Positions 46,453 to 57,419 of a stretch of DNA of 64,000 nucleotides are shown piece by piece. Position 1 is the first letter of the stretch; each line of letters begins with the position of its first letter. The notes under the pieces are model-generated. The model saw nothing but the letters and a program-made list of their open reading frames with translations. It had not been told where the DNA came from and made no database searches. The translations under genes and the position numbers were made by a program. This stretch comes from Brevundimonas mediterranea (GTDB lineage Bacteria; Pseudomonadota; Alphaproteobacteria; Caulobacterales; Caulobacteraceae), in the NCBI RefSeq assembly GCF_014196125.1, contig NZ_JACIDA010000001.1:1054001-1118000 (forward strand), in the 5' to 3' direction.

Positions 46453-47376
46453 GTGACCGATCACGCGCCTCAATCCGCCGTTTCCGACGATCTGGCCGCC
46501 GCCTTCCAGATCGAGGGCTGGCCTGTGCGCGGCCGTCTGGTCCGGCTGGGCGCGACCATCGACAAGATCCTGGCCGCCCACGCCTATCCCGAGCCGGTCG
46601 CCGCCCTGCTGGGCGAGGCCTGCGCGCTTGCGGCCCTGATCGGCTCCAGCCTGAAGTTCGACGGCCGCCTGATGGTCCAGGCCCAGGGAGACGGCCCGGT
46701 GCGCTATGTGGTCGCCGACTACGGCACGGACGGCTCGCTGCGCGGCTACTGCCGCTATGACGAGGCCGAAGTGGCCGAGGCGTCCAAGGGGTTCGCCCGT
46801 CCCGGCGCCCAGACCCTGCTGGGCCAGGGGGTCTTCGTCATGACCCTGGATCGCGGCCCCGATTTCGAACGCACCCAGGGGATCACGCCCATAGAGGGCG
46901 AAAGCCTGTCGCTGTGCGCCGAACACTATTTCCAGCAGTCCGAACAGGTGCCGACCAAGGTCCGCCTGGCGGTCGGCGAGGTTCTGACCGAGGCCGGATC
47001 ACAGTGGCGCGCCGGCGGGGCGATGATCCAGATCATCGCCGGCGACGAGGCGCGCGGCTCGACCGAGGAGGTCTGGGACCGCACCCGCGCCCTGTTCGGC
47101 ACCCTGGGCGACGACGAACTGATCGACCCGACCATTTCGCCTGAAACCCTGCTGTTCCGACTGTTCCACGAAGACGGCGTGCGGCTGGAAGGCGCACGGG
47201 CGCTGACGGCCGTCTGTCGTTGTTCCAGGGAGCGCATCGCCTCGGTCCTGGCTTCCTTCGACCCCGCCGAACGTGGCGACATGGTCGAGGACGACGGCAA
47301 GATCCGCGTCACCTGCGAATACTGCGCCACCGTCTACGCCTTGGAGCCGGACGAGATCGTGGCCGAGCAGATTTGA
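46453..47376 (+). CDS. hslO: Hsp33 redox-regulated chaperone
   Basis: Holdase activated by oxidative unfolding. With GTG 46453 (AAGGA seven bases upstream) it has 307 residues; ATG 46429 would add eight. The N-terminal chaperone domain shows FQIEGWPVRGRLVRLGATID and LKFDGRLMVQAQGDGPV. The C-terminal zinc switch is C-R-C (VCRCSRER) and C-E-Y-C (TCEYCATVY), four cysteines that release zinc and form disulfides under oxidation. It diverges from the SDR gene across the 10-base repeat array and ends at a strong bidirectional terminator. Confidence 0.94.
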   Translation: MTDHAPQSAVSDDLAAAFQIEGWPVRGRLVRLGATIDKILAAHAYPEPVAALLGEACALAALIGSSLKFDGRLMVQAQGDGPVRYVVADYGTDGSLRGYCRYDEAEVAEASKGFARPGAQTLLGQGVFVMTLDRGPDFERTQGITPIEGESLSLCAEHYFQQSEQVPTKVRLAVGEVLTEAGSQWRAGGAMIQIIAGDEARGSTEEVWDRTRALFGTLGDDELIDPTISPETLLFRLFHEDGVRLEGARALTAVCRCSRERIASVLASFDPAERGDMVEDDGKIRVTCEYCATVYALEPDEIVAEQI

Positions 47377-47380
47377 ATGG

Positions 47381-47414
47381 AAAAAGGGGCGGCCGATGCG
47401 GCCGCCCCTTTTTT
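47381..47414. terminator. Bidirectional terminator between hslO and phoB
   Basis: A 15-base perfect stem AAAAAGGGGCGGCCG/CGGCCGCCCCTTTTT (47381-47395 with 47399-47413), 3-base loop ATG, with T-runs on both strands. It ends hslO and the whole phoR-pst-phoU-phoB cluster. Confidence 0.92.
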
Positions 47415-47416
47415 AT

Positions 47417-48109
47417 CTAGCCTTCCAGATCCAGCGAATAACCCGCCGAGCGCACGGTGCGGATCGGGTTGGCGCTGTCGTCGCCGATGGACAGGGCCTT
47501 GCGCAGACGGCCCACGTGGACGTCCACGGTGCGTGCCTCGACATAGACGTCCGAGCCCCAGACGGCGTCCAGCAGCTGTTCGCGGCTGAAGACCCGGCCC
47601 GGATGCTGCATGAAATGATCCAGCAGTCGGAACTCGGTCGGGCCCAGATGCACTTCCTGGCCCGAGCGCTTCACCCGATGGGAGACGCGGTCGATGATGA
47701 TGTCGCCGTGGTTCAGCCGGTCGTCGGCCAGACCCGGACGGATGCGACGCAGAACGGCGCGGATGCGGGCAATCAGCTCGACCATCGAGAAGGGCTTGGT
47801 CAGATAGTCGTCGGCGCCGGTGTCCAGGCCGCGAACCCGGTCGCTTTCCTCGCCCCGCGCCGTCAGCATGATGACCGGCAGGTTGCGTGTCTCGGCCTTG
47901 CCCCGAATACGGCGGCAGACCTCGATCCCCGAGAGCTTGGGCAGCATCCAGTCCAACAGGACCAGATCGGGCTGACGCTCGTCGATCTGCAGCATGCCCT
48001 CTTCGCCGTCGGAAGCGACGGCGACGTCGTAACCTTCCTTCTCGAGATTGTACTGAAGCAAGGTCGCCAGCGCGTCCTCGTCTTCCATCACAAGAATATA
48101 GGGCTGCAC
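47417..48109 (-). CDS. phoB: PhoB phosphate regulon response regulator
   Basis: OmpR-family activator that binds Pho boxes when phosphorylated by PhoR. The 230 residues comprise a receiver with acidic E9-D10, phosphoacceptor D53 (LVLLDWMLP) and switch lysine in YLTKPF, and a C-terminal winged helix with FRLLDHFMQHPGRVFSREQL and TVDVHVGRLRKAL. The start is GTG at 48109. It is the last gene of the cluster, 20 bases after phoU, so its level should rise with pst induction, a positive loop. Confidence 0.96.
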   Translation of the reverse strand: MQPYILVMEDEDALATLLQYNLEKEGYDVAVASDGEEGMLQIDERQPDLVLLDWMLPKLSGIEVCRRIRGKAETRNLPVIMLTARGEESDRVRGLDTGADDYLTKPFSMVELIARIRAVLRRIRPGLADDRLNHGDIIIDRVSHRVKRSGQEVHLGPTEFRLLDHFMQHPGRVFSREQLLDAVWGSDVYVEARTVDVHVGRLRKALSIGDDSANPIRTVRSAGYSLDLEG

Positions 48110-48129
48110 TTCAGGTCTCCAGTCTCGGC

Positions 48130-48861
48130 TTAGTGCGAGTTGGTCGTCAAGTTGGGCGTCGAGGTCTCGTCTTCCGCGCCCGGCAGGGCGCGCGGACGCT
48201 CGCCCACCATGTCGTCGCCGGTGATCTCGTAGTGGACGGTCTCGGCGATATTGGTCGCGTGGTCGCCGATCCGTTCCAGGTTCTTTGCCATGAACAACAG
48301 ATGGGTGCAGGCGCCGATCGTGCGCGGGTCGCCCATCATGTAGGTCAGCAATTCGCGGAACATGGCGTTGTAATGCTCGTCCACCTCGTCATCTGTCTGC
48401 CAGACAGCCACGGCGCGATCGAGCTCGGAAGCAGTGTAGGCGTCCAGAACGTCGCGCAGACGGGTCGAAACCAGACGGCCCATCCGTTCGATCGAACGCG
48501 TCAGGGGCTGCATCGGCTCGGCTTCCGCCAGGATCAGCGCCCGCTTGGCGATGTTCTTGGCCAGGTCGCCTGTGCGTTCCAGGTCTGACGCCATCTTCAT
48601 GGCGCCCAGGGTCCGACGCAGGTCGCTGGCGACCGGTTGGCGCAGGGCGATCAGACGGATGGCCTTGCGCTCGATATCCCGTTGCAGGGCGTCAAGCTTC
48701 AGGTCGCGATCCACGACGGCGCGCGCCAAGGCCACGTCCCGCCGGGCGACGGAATCGATGGCGTCCGAGACCTGGGCCTCGGCCAGGCCGCCCATGCGGG
48801 CGACCTCGGCCGTGATCTGGTTCAGCTCGTCGCCATAAGCCTTGACCGTGTGCTGGTTCAT
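48130..48861 (-). CDS. phoU: PhoU phosphate signalling regulator
   Basis: Cytoplasmic helical protein that connects the Pst transporter to PhoR, keeping PhoR in phosphatase mode when phosphate is plentiful. The 243-residue protein has two PhoU three-helix repeats with the metal-binding signatures KMASDLERTGDLAKNIAKRA and FMAKNLERIGDHATNIAETV (E-R-x-G-D-x-A-x-N-I). Its ATG overlaps the pstB stop by one base. Confidence 0.96.
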   Translation of the reverse strand: MNQHTVKAYGDELNQITAEVARMGGLAEAQVSDAIDSVARRDVALARAVVDRDLKLDALQRDIERKAIRLIALRQPVASDLRRTLGAMKMASDLERTGDLAKNIAKRALILAEAEPMQPLTRSIERMGRLVSTRLRDVLDAYTASELDRAVAVWQTDDEVDEHYNAMFRELLTYMMGDPRTIGACTHLLFMAKNLERIGDHATNIAETVHYEITGDDMVGERPRALPGAEDETSTPNLTTNSH

Positions 48862-49811
48862 CAGCCGAAGCGTCCCGTGATGTAGTCCAGGGTGCGCCGC
48901 TCACGCGGGTTCTGGAAGATGTCTTCCGTGTCGCCGGTCTCGACCAGACGACCCATGTGGAAGAAGGCGGTGCGCTGCGAAACCCGTGCAGCCTGGGCCA
49001 TCGAGTGGGTGACGATGACGATGCAGAACCGCTCACGCAGTTCGTCGATCAGTTCCTCGATCCGCGCGGTGGCGATGGGGTCCAGGGCCGAGCAGGGCTC
49101 GTCCATCAGGATGACTTCGGGGTTCACCGCGATGGCGCGGGCGATGACCAGACGCTGCTGCTGACCACCCGACAGCCCCATGGCCGACGACTGCAGGCGG
49201 TCGGCGACCTCTTCCCACAGGCCGGCGCGCTTCAGGGCGCTTTCGACCACGCCGTCCATCTCGGACTTGGCGCTGACCAGCCCATGGATCTTGGGGCCGT
49301 AGGCGACGTTTTCGTAGATGGATTTCGGGAAGGGGTTCGGGCGCTGGAACACCATGCCGACACGGGCGCGCAACAGGACCGGGTCGATGGACCGATCGTT
49401 GATGTCCTCGTCGTCCATCGCGATGCGGCCGGTGACCTTGCAGCCCGCAATCGTGTCGTTCATGCGGTTCATGGTCCGCAGGAAGGTCGACTTGCCGCAG
49501 CCCGAAGGGCCGATCAGGGCCGTGACCGTCTTGTCCGGAATATCCAGCGAGACGTCATAAAGCGCCTGCTTGCCGTCATAGAAGACGGAGACGTCACGCG
49601 CCGCGATCTTGATCGGACCGGTCGGCGGAGTGGCGACCACGGTCGGGCCGCTCACAGGCGTGGCGTCTTCAAGGCGGGCTTCCACGGCGGAGGCGGCTTT
49701 GGAGGACGTGGCTTCGGGCAAGACCTGGCCGCCCATGCGAACGGATTCGGTCGGATCGGCAGCGCCGGCGCCGGTCTGGTCTTCGGCAGAACGGAAAATA
49801 CGGAATTTCAT
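48861..49811 (-). CDS. pstB: Phosphate ABC transporter ATP-binding protein PstB
   Basis: ATPase of the high-affinity phosphate importer. Walker A GPSGCGKS (101-108), signature LSGGQQQR, Walker [13 protein letters not shown], and the switch histidine in VTHSMAQA. PstB proteins are usually about 250-260 residues; this one has 316 because of a 66-residue Ala/Pro/Thr-rich, probably disordered N-terminal extension before the ABC fold. The extension has normal codon use, and the start lies 4 bases after pstA, so it is likely translated; there is no better start near residue 60. Confidence 0.94.
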   Translation of the reverse strand: MKFRIFRSAEDQTGAGAADPTESVRMGGQVLPEATSSKAASAVEARLEDATPVSGPTVVATPPTGPIKIAARDVSVFYDGKQALYDVSLDIPDKTVTALIGPSGCGKSTFLRTMNRMNDTIAGCKVTGRIAMDDEDINDRSIDPVLLRARVGMVFQRPNPFPKSIYENVAYGPKIHGLVSAKSEMDGVVESALKRAGLWEEVADRLQSSAMGLSGGQQQRLVIARAIAVNPEVILMDEPCSALDPIATARIEELIDELRERFCIVIVTHSMAQAARVSQRTAFFHMGRLVETGDTEDIFQNPRERRTLDYITGRFG

Positions 49812-49815
49812 TCTC

Positions 49816-51112
49816 TTACCACCGACGCTCGAAGCGCCGCCTCAGGATGATGGCCGCCGTGTTCATGATGATCATGAAGACCAGAAGAACGATGATCGCA
49901 GCAGCGGTGCGTTCGTGGAACGCCCGCTCGGAGGCGTTCTCCCAGATGTAGATCAGCGAAGGCAGGGCGCCGACCGGCTGGTCGATCGCATGCGGCACGC
50001 CGGGAACGAAGCTGACCATGCCGATCAGCAGCAGCGGTGCGGTCTCGCCCAGGGCGTGCGCCATGGAGATGATCGCGCCGGTCATCACGCCGGGCATGGC
50101 CAGAGGCAGGACGTGGCTGAACACCGTCTGGGTCTTGGAGGCGCCCATGGCCAGGGCGGCTTCGCGAATGGACGGCGGGACGGCCTTCAGCGCCGAGCGC
50201 GTGGCGATCACCAGGGTCGGCAGGGCCATCAGGGCCAGGACCAGACCACCGACGATCGGGCTGGCGCGCGGCAGATGCATCCAGTTGATGAACAGGGCCA
50301 GACCCAGCAGGCCGTAGACGATCGACGGCACGGCGGCGAGGTTGTTGATATTGACCTCGATGATGTCGGTCAGCTTGTTCTTCGGGGCGAACTCTTCCAG
50401 CCAGACGGCGGCGCCGACGCCCAGCGGAATGGCGATCAGGGCCGTGACCATCAGCATCAGGGCGGAACCGACCACGGCGCCCAGCACGCCCGCCAGTTCC
50501 GGCTGGGTCGAGTCGCCGTTGGTGAACAGGGCTGTGTTGAAGTGCGAACCGACGACGCCTTCGGCCTGCATCCGGTCCAGCCAGGCGAGTTGCTGGTCGG
50601 TCAGACGGCGCTGGTCTTCCGGCGTCTCCTTCGAGATTTCGCCCTTCAGATACAGGTCCGCCTCGTCCGACAGAGGCACGGCCAAGGGCACGGTCTCGCC
50701 GATGACGTCCGACCGCTTGGCGACCAAGTCGGCGGCGACGAACTTCAGCTCGGAAGAAAACAGGGCCTTCATCTGGCGAGAGGCGTCGCCCGCCGCATCG
50801 TCCTGTATGCCCCAGCGCTTTAGTTGCTGCTCGGCCGCCAGTTGCTCGAAGTTCGAGCCCTGCGGATAGGCCCGGTCCACACGTGCAGGGTCCATATAGA
50901 CCGGCACGGTGACTGTGTGGGTGTAGAAGGCGGTGTGGCCCTGGGCGACGATGCGCACCATCAGGATCGCCAGGAAGATCATGGCGGCGGCGATGGCCAG
51001 ACGGCCGTACCACTTGAACCGCGTCTCTTTCGCGTGACGACGCTTGAGGCCGGCGCGCAGACGATCCAGCCGCCCTTTTGCGGCCGCGCCGTCGATATGA
51101 TCGGGGGTCGCG

Positions 51113-51120
<8 letters not shown>
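49816..51120 (-). CDS. pstA: Phosphate ABC transporter permease PstA
   Basis: One of two membrane subunits of the phosphate importer. The 434 residues exceed E. coli PstA (296) because of an N-terminal membrane helix (about 45-65) and a periplasmic domain of roughly 130 residues, the arrangement known as DUF3333 in alphaproteobacterial PstA. The C-terminal half holds six helices and the ABC-coupling loop ([21 protein letters not shown], in two parts). It overlaps the pstC end by eight bases. Confidence 0.95.
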
Positions 51121-52543
<1,423 letters not shown>

Positions 52544-52636
52544 TCCGGGTCCGAAGCGGGCAGGCGCGAATCGAATGGCGACCGGGAATCCGGCTTCGAC
52601 GCGGCGCGACTACTGCCTGCGAATGGTCAGCGGAAT

Positions 52637-52665
52637 AAGACACGTTGATGACAGTTCGGTAACAG
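52637..52665 (-). promoter_or_regulatory. Three-repeat Pho box upstream of pstC
   Basis: The minus strand reads CTGTTAC-CGAA-CTGTCAT-CAAC-GTGTCTT: three 7-base PhoB half-sites with 4-base spacers, 11-base period. The middle unit is exact, the first differs at two positions, and the third is weaker. It lies 94 bases from the pstC start and after the phoR stop, so it marks a phosphate-controlled promoter inside the cluster. Confidence 0.75.
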
Positions 52666-52683
52666 CGACGGCCTCCCGCGCCA

Positions 52684-54096
52684 TCAGGCGGTCGTCCGGA
52701 CGTCACGACGCTCGACCACCATGGGGAACCAGGCCGTGAACGCGGCCCCGAGCCCGGGCGCGCTCTCCACCACCAGCCCGCCCTGATGGCGGTTTATGAT
52801 GTGCTTGACGATGGCCAGACCCAGTCCCGTCCCCTGACGTTCGCCGCTCTTCTGGCCCTCGACCCGATAGAAGCGTTCCGTCAGCCGCGGCAGATGTTCC
52901 CGCGCCATGCCCGGTCCGTGATCGCGAACCGTGACGGCTGCATAGAGGACGCCGACCGCCCGATCGGGCGTCACCAGAGGCAATCGTGTCGCGCCGGGCA
53001 TCCGTGAAGCCCAGGCCTCGTCGAACGACAGATCGGACCGCACCGAAATTTCCACCGTTCCGCCCTTGGCCGAATATTTGACGGCGTTGTCGAGCAGGTT
53101 CTGCACCACCTGCAATATCTCATCCCTGTCGCCGCTGATCGAGGCTCTCGCCTCGCCCTGATCGACCACGACATTGATCTGCTTCTCTTGCGTCAACACG
53201 CTGACGGCGTCGACGACATCGGACGCCGCGCGATCCAGATCGACCCGCCCGGACGGCGGAATATGCTCGTTCAGCTCAATCCGACTGAGCGACAACAGGT
53301 CCGCGACCAGCCGCCCCATCCGATCCGCCTGGGCCGACATGATGTCCAGGAAGCGATCACGGGCCGCGACATCGTCGCGCGCATGTCCCTTGAGCGTCTC
53401 AATGAAGCCGCTCAGGGACGCCAGCGGCGTGCGCAGTTCATGGCTGGCGTTGGCCAGAAAATCGACGCGCATCATCTCGGTGCGCCGCGCGTCGGTCTCG
53501 TCGCGAAGAATGACCAGGGCGAGAGAGCCCTGCCCCTTTCCTTCTCCGCCGCCCAAGGGGCGCGTCCAGGCGCGCCAGCGCCGGTCGCGCTGCCCTCCGG
53601 TGGCGTAGTCCGTGGTTCGAGAAACGCCGCCGAACAGGGCCTCGTCCACGGCTTCCAGCACGCCGGGCTCCCGGATCACCTGAACCAGCAAGGCGCCCTG
53701 ACTCTGGATGCGGAGCAGGTCTCGCGCCGCCTTGTTGGCCATGACGACCCGGCGGCCCGCGATGTCGTCTGGCTCGCCCCCGCTGATGATCAGCACAGGG
53801 TCGTCCAGGGCTTCGAACACCCGGTCCAGCAGTTCCGCAGTCATTGGATCCGCCGACCGTTCGATCGGGGCGCCCGATGTTTCAGGCAAGGTCGCGACCG
53901 AAGGCGACTGCACGTTCAGAATCCAGGCCGAAGCCGCGACGACCACCGCTCCGCCGATCAGCCAATTCGCGATCTCGGGATGGATGAAGGCGAGCCCCAC
54001 CATCACAACCAGGGCGATTGCGATGCTGATGCCCACCGTCCAGAAACGGGAGGTCGAGATCGGCGCCACCGGCGAAGGCGAGGATTCATAAGGCAT
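52684..54096 (-). CDS. phoR: PhoR phosphate regulon sensor histidine kinase
   Basis: Inner-membrane kinase for PhoB. Of 470 residues, two helices (about 19-37 and 43-60) form the short membrane anchor with almost no periplasmic loop, so phosphate is sensed through Pst/PhoU and not directly. A PAS-like domain (about 85-205) follows, then the dimerisation domain with H219 in NASHELRTP, and the ATPase domain with NLLDNAVKYS, DHGPGM and GTGLGLAIVK. It is first in the cluster, separated from pstC by 140 bases with a Pho box, so it can be transcribed apart from the pst genes. Confidence 0.95.
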   Translation of the reverse strand: MPYESSPSPVAPISTSRFWTVGISIAIALVVMVGLAFIHPEIANWLIGGAVVVAASAWILNVQSPSVATLPETSGAPIERSADPMTAELLDRVFEALDDPVLIISGGEPDDIAGRRVVMANKAARDLLRIQSQGALLVQVIREPGVLEAVDEALFGGVSRTTDYATGGQRDRRWRAWTRPLGGGEGKGQGSLALVILRDETDARRTEMMRVDFLANASHELRTPLASLSGFIETLKGHARDDVAARDRFLDIMSAQADRMGRLVADLLSLSRIELNEHIPPSGRVDLDRAASDVVDAVSVLTQEKQINVVVDQGEARASISGDRDEILQVVQNLLDNAVKYSAKGGTVEISVRSDLSFDEAWASRMPGATRLPLVTPDRAVGVLYAAVTVRDHGPGMAREHLPRLTERFYRVEGQKSGERQGTGLGLAIVKHIINRHQGGLVVESAPGLGAAFTAWFPMVVERRDVRTTA

Positions 54097-54152
54097 ATGC
54101 GGCGCCAGACTCGTGTGAGCAGCCTAAGGAATCCAATCCTTGCACGGATTCT

Positions 54153-54170
54153 GTGACGGCGCGCCGACAG
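54153..54170 (-). promoter_or_regulatory. Weak candidate Pho box upstream of phoR
   Basis: The minus strand reads CTGTCGG-CGCG-CCGTCAC, two 5/7 matches to CTGTCAT with a 4-base spacer, 57 bases before the phoR ATG. The position is right but the match is modest. Confidence 0.3.
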
Positions 54171-54246
54171 AAGACATTGATTTTTCCAAGCGTGGCCGCA
54201 CCGTTTGTTTAGGAGTTTGGTCCAGCATGGCGCTGAAGGGGACGCC

Positions 54247-56532
54247 GTGGACCGGATACTTTATTGCATCGTACGTGATCACGACTGGCGGGTGAGCCTG
54301 CTGGCAGTCATCGTATGCCTCGTCGGCATGGGTTCAGCCTCCCGCTTCATGGAGCGCGCCCGCATCACCGATGGAGTACGCCGCCGCCGCCTCGCAATCT
54401 CGGCGGGATTGATCGGCTCGATCACGATCTGGACCACCCATTTCATCGCCATGCAAGGCTATGTCGGCGTCGGCCCCCTGACCTACGATGTGGCGATGAC
54501 CCTGGTCTCCACGCTGGTGATCCTGGCCGCGATAGGCGTGGCCATTTTCGCGGCCTTGAGCAGCGACGACCGTTGGCGCCGCGTCATGGGCGCCCTCGTC
54601 GCCGTCTCGGGCTTAGCCGCCATGCATTATGTGGGGATGGCGGCGCTTCAGGCGCCGGTGCATCTCAGTTGGCGGCCCGAACTCGTGATCGTGTCCATCA
54701 CCGGTGGCATGGTGATCGGTGGAACCACCGCCTTCTTCTACAGGCGTGGAGGACTGGTACGATTGGCGACGACGGTCCTCGGCGCCTCTCTGTGCATCCT
54801 GTTCCTGCATTTCGTCGGCATGGCCGCCATAACCGTTACGCCGGACCCAACCTTGAGTCCGCAGTCCGGCCTTTCGCCCGACGCTATGCGAACCCTGGTG
54901 TTCCTCATCGCCCTGTCCATCCTCGGTATCGGCAGCGCCTTGGTTTTCATGGCCTATATGGCGCGGGCCAACGCGCTCGGCCATATCCGCGAAGCGGTCG
55001 AGGCCATGTCAGACGGACTGGGCTTCTACGACGCCGATGACCGCCTGGTGCTGTGGAATGCGCGCTACGCTGAGGTCAATCCGGAACTTGCGCCCTTCCT
55101 CAGGGTCGGAATTACTTTTCGCGAAGTCCTTCAGATCGGCATCAATGAAGGCCGATATGACGAAGCCATTGGCCGCGAGGACGAATGGATCACCGAACGC
55201 ATCCGTATCCGCCGCCAGGGTGCAGCGACGATAGAACAGCGGGTGGCCGGCGACCGATGGCTGCAAATTCAGGATCGACGCACCGCCGAGGGCGGTACGG
55301 TCACAGTCTGTAACGACATCACGACCCTGAAGCGCGACGCCCAAGCCCTGAGAGAGGCGCGAGACGCGGCCGAGGCGGCCAATGTCGCCAAGAGCCAGTT
55401 TCTTGCGAACATGAGCCACGAGATTCGCACGCCTTTGAATGGCGTGATCGGTCTGTCGCAAGCCCTGTCAAAGACCGACCTCACGGCGGATCAGCATGAG
55501 ATGCTGGACCTGATGCAGGCCTCGGGACGCACGCTTCAGACTTTGCTCAGCGACATCCTGGATCTGGCGCGGGTCGAATCAGGCAAGCTTGAACTGACCA
55601 ACGACGCCTTCGAACTGGAAAGAGCTGTGCGCGAAGCCGCGCAACTCTATGCCGAAAACGCGCGTGAGAAACATCTGGGCTTCCACATCGATATCGACGT
55701 GGACGCCGGTCTCTGGATCCGCGGCGACGTGGTGCGGCTGAAGCAGATCCTGACCAATCTGATCTCGAACTCGGTCAAGTTCACCAGCGAAGGCTTCGTC
55801 GGCCTGACCGTCCAGCGTGGCCCGGAGAAGGAGGGCGCGCCCACCCTGCGGTTCATGGTCGAGGACACGGGAATTGGCTTCGACGCCGCCACCCGCGAGC
55901 GCCTTTTCAGCCGTTTCGAACAGGCCGACGGCGGCATCACCCGTCAATTCGGCGGCTCCGGACTGGGCCTGTCGATCTGCCGTCAGTTGGCCGAAATGAT
56001 GGGCGGCGACCTGGATTGCGAAAGCGAACCGGGTGGCGGATCCGCCTTCATCCTGACCCTCCCCCTGATCACCTGCGAAGCGCCGGTCCAGTTGGAGGCG
56101 AAGGCTTCACCCGCCATAGATGGCGATCGGCGTCCCGTCCGGGTGCTGGTGGCCGACGACCACCCGACAAACCGTCGCGTCCTGGAACTGATACTGAGTC
56201 AAATCTCCTCGGTGATCTCCATGGCCGAGAACGGGGCGGAGGCGCTGGAGGCGTTCCGCGCCGGCGACTTCGATCTGGTGCTGATGGACATGCAGATGCC
56301 GATCATGGACGGGCTGACGGCGACTCAGGAGATTCGCCTGCACGAAGCGACTGCAGGCGGCCGCCGGACTCCCATCGTCATGCTGACGGCCAACGCCATG
56401 CCCGAACACGTCGCCGCCGGACGGGCCGCCGGGGCCGATCACCATCTGGCCAAGCCTTTCAACACGACAGAACTGCTTGCAATCGTCGCCGATCCGGACG
56501 CTCTGCTCAAAGACGCCGCAAAGGCGGCCTGA
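54247..56532 (+). CDS. MHYT-PAS hybrid histidine kinase with receiver
   Basis: Membrane hybrid kinase of 761 residues from GTG 54247 (AAGGGG six bases upstream; a TTG at 54205 is less likely). Seven membrane helices carry three MHYT-type motifs, THFIAM (64-69), MHYVGM (126-131) and LHFVGM (187-192), thought to bind copper and sense O2, CO or NO. Then a PAS domain (about 250-360), the phospho-accepting H391 in NMSHEIRTPLNG, the ATPase (VEDTGIGFD, GGSGLGLSIC), and a C-terminal receiver with DLVLMDMQMP. The signal is inferred from family. It diverges from phoR but has no visible link to phosphate. Confidence 0.92.
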   Translation: MDRILYCIVRDHDWRVSLLAVIVCLVGMGSASRFMERARITDGVRRRRLAISAGLIGSITIWTTHFIAMQGYVGVGPLTYDVAMTLVSTLVILAAIGVAIFAALSSDDRWRRVMGALVAVSGLAAMHYVGMAALQAPVHLSWRPELVIVSITGGMVIGGTTAFFYRRGGLVRLATTVLGASLCILFLHFVGMAAITVTPDPTLSPQSGLSPDAMRTLVFLIALSILGIGSALVFMAYMARANALGHIREAVEAMSDGLGFYDADDRLVLWNARYAEVNPELAPFLRVGITFREVLQIGINEGRYDEAIGREDEWITERIRIRRQGAATIEQRVAGDRWLQIQDRRTAEGGTVTVCNDITTLKRDAQALREARDAAEAANVAKSQFLANMSHEIRTPLNGVIGLSQALSKTDLTADQHEMLDLMQASGRTLQTLLSDILDLARVESGKLELTNDAFELERAVREAAQLYAENAREKHLGFHIDIDVDAGLWIRGDVVRLKQILTNLISNSVKFTSEGFVGLTVQRGPEKEGAPTLRFMVEDTGIGFDAATRERLFSRFEQADGGITRQFGGSGLGLSICRQLAEMMGGDLDCESEPGGGSAFILTLPLITCEAPVQLEAKASPAIDGDRRPVRVLVADDHPTNRRVLELILSQISSVISMAENGAEALEAFRAGDFDLVLMDMQMPIMDGLTATQEIRLHEATAGGRRTPIVMLTANAMPEHVAAGRAAGADHHLAKPFNTTELLAIVADPDALLKDAAKAA

Positions 56533-56582
56533 TCGAAAGCGCCGCCAAGACCGTCCTGCCGTTCCATTTACCGTCAGGGCGG

Positions 56583-56611
56583 TTGCACATCCGTCATGAT
56601 GCGTGTAATAG
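56583..56611 (+). promoter_or_regulatory. Candidate promoter of rplY
   Basis: TTGCAC (56583-56588), 17-base spacer, TAATAG (56606-56611). It is about 90 bases upstream of the rplY ATG and leaves a leader of about 80 bases. The -35 matches 4/6 and the spacing is ideal, but the -10 is only partial. Confidence 0.4.
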
Positions 56612-56699
56612 CCCGCGCTCTTGAATTCGAGGGTTCATGACCCCCGCCGCGCGGGCCCAGGGTTGGCGCGGTGTTTCCGTTGTTGTTGAGGCGAGCCAG

Positions 56700-57332
56700 A
56701 TGGCCGAGATCATTCTGAACGTGGACGTCCGCGATGGCGTCGGCACCGGCAGCGCACGCGCCGCCCGTCGCGCCGGTTTCGTGCCGGGCGTCCTGTACGG
56801 CGGCGACAAGGCCCCCGTCGCCGTGGCGGTGAACGAGAAGGACTTCCGCAAGTCGCTCTACACCGGCAAGCTGCTGGGCCACCTGGTCACGCTGAAGTAC
56901 GGCGAAGAGACCCAGCCGGTCATCGCCAAGGACATCCAGTTCGACCCGGTGTCGGACCGTCCGATGCACTTCGACCTGATGCGCGTCGATCAACACGCCC
57001 CGATCAAGATCGAGGTTCCGGTTTACTTCAAGAACGCCGATGACGCGCCGTTCGTCCGTCAGGGCGGCTCGCTGGAAGTCGTCCGCCACGCGGTCGAAAT
57101 CATGGTCAAGGCCGACAGCATTCCGGAAGAACTGGTCGTCGATCTGATCAAGTCGCAGATGGGCGACACCATCCGCTTCTCGGACATCGAACTGCCCAAG
57201 GGCGTCGAGCCGACCATCACCGACCGCGATTTCGTGATCGCCACCATCAAGGTCTCGTCCGCCGCCATGTCGGCCGCCGCCGATGAAGCCGCCGACGCCG
57301 AAGCCGCTCCGATCGAGAAGACCGAAGGTTAA
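56700..57332 (+). CDS. rplY: 50S ribosomal protein L25/general stress protein Ctc
   Basis: Binds 5S rRNA in the large subunit. From ATG 56700 (GAGG nine bases upstream) it has 210 residues, the long Ctc form: an N-terminal L25 domain (SARAARRAGFVPGVLYGGD, DIQFDPVSDRPMHFDL) plus a C-terminal beta domain (about 100-190; APIKIEVPVYFKN) and an Ala/Glu-rich acidic tail. The frame is open upstream to 56637 but those residues do not resemble L25. It is followed by a terminator and then pth, the common rplY-pth order. Confidence 0.95.
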   Translation: MAEIILNVDVRDGVGTGSARAARRAGFVPGVLYGGDKAPVAVAVNEKDFRKSLYTGKLLGHLVTLKYGEETQPVIAKDIQFDPVSDRPMHFDLMRVDQHAPIKIEVPVYFKNADDAPFVRQGGSLEVVRHAVEIMVKADSIPEELVVDLIKSQMGDTIRFSDIELPKGVEPTITDRDFVIATIKVSSAAMSAAADEAADAEAAPIEKTEG

Positions 57333-57357
57333 GCCTTCGTCGCATCGACAAGATCAG

Positions 57358-57388
57358 GCCCCGCCCGGTTCGCCGCGGCGGGGCTTTT
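57358..57388 (+). terminator. Intrinsic terminator between rplY and pth
   Basis: An 8-base stem GCCCCGCC/GGCGGGGC (57358-57365 with 57377-57384), 11-base loop, then TTTT. It may attenuate rather than stop transcription into pth, 32 bases downstream. Confidence 0.7.
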
Positions 57389-57419
57389 CTTTGGGCGACG
57401 CACGCGGCATGAGGACGCC

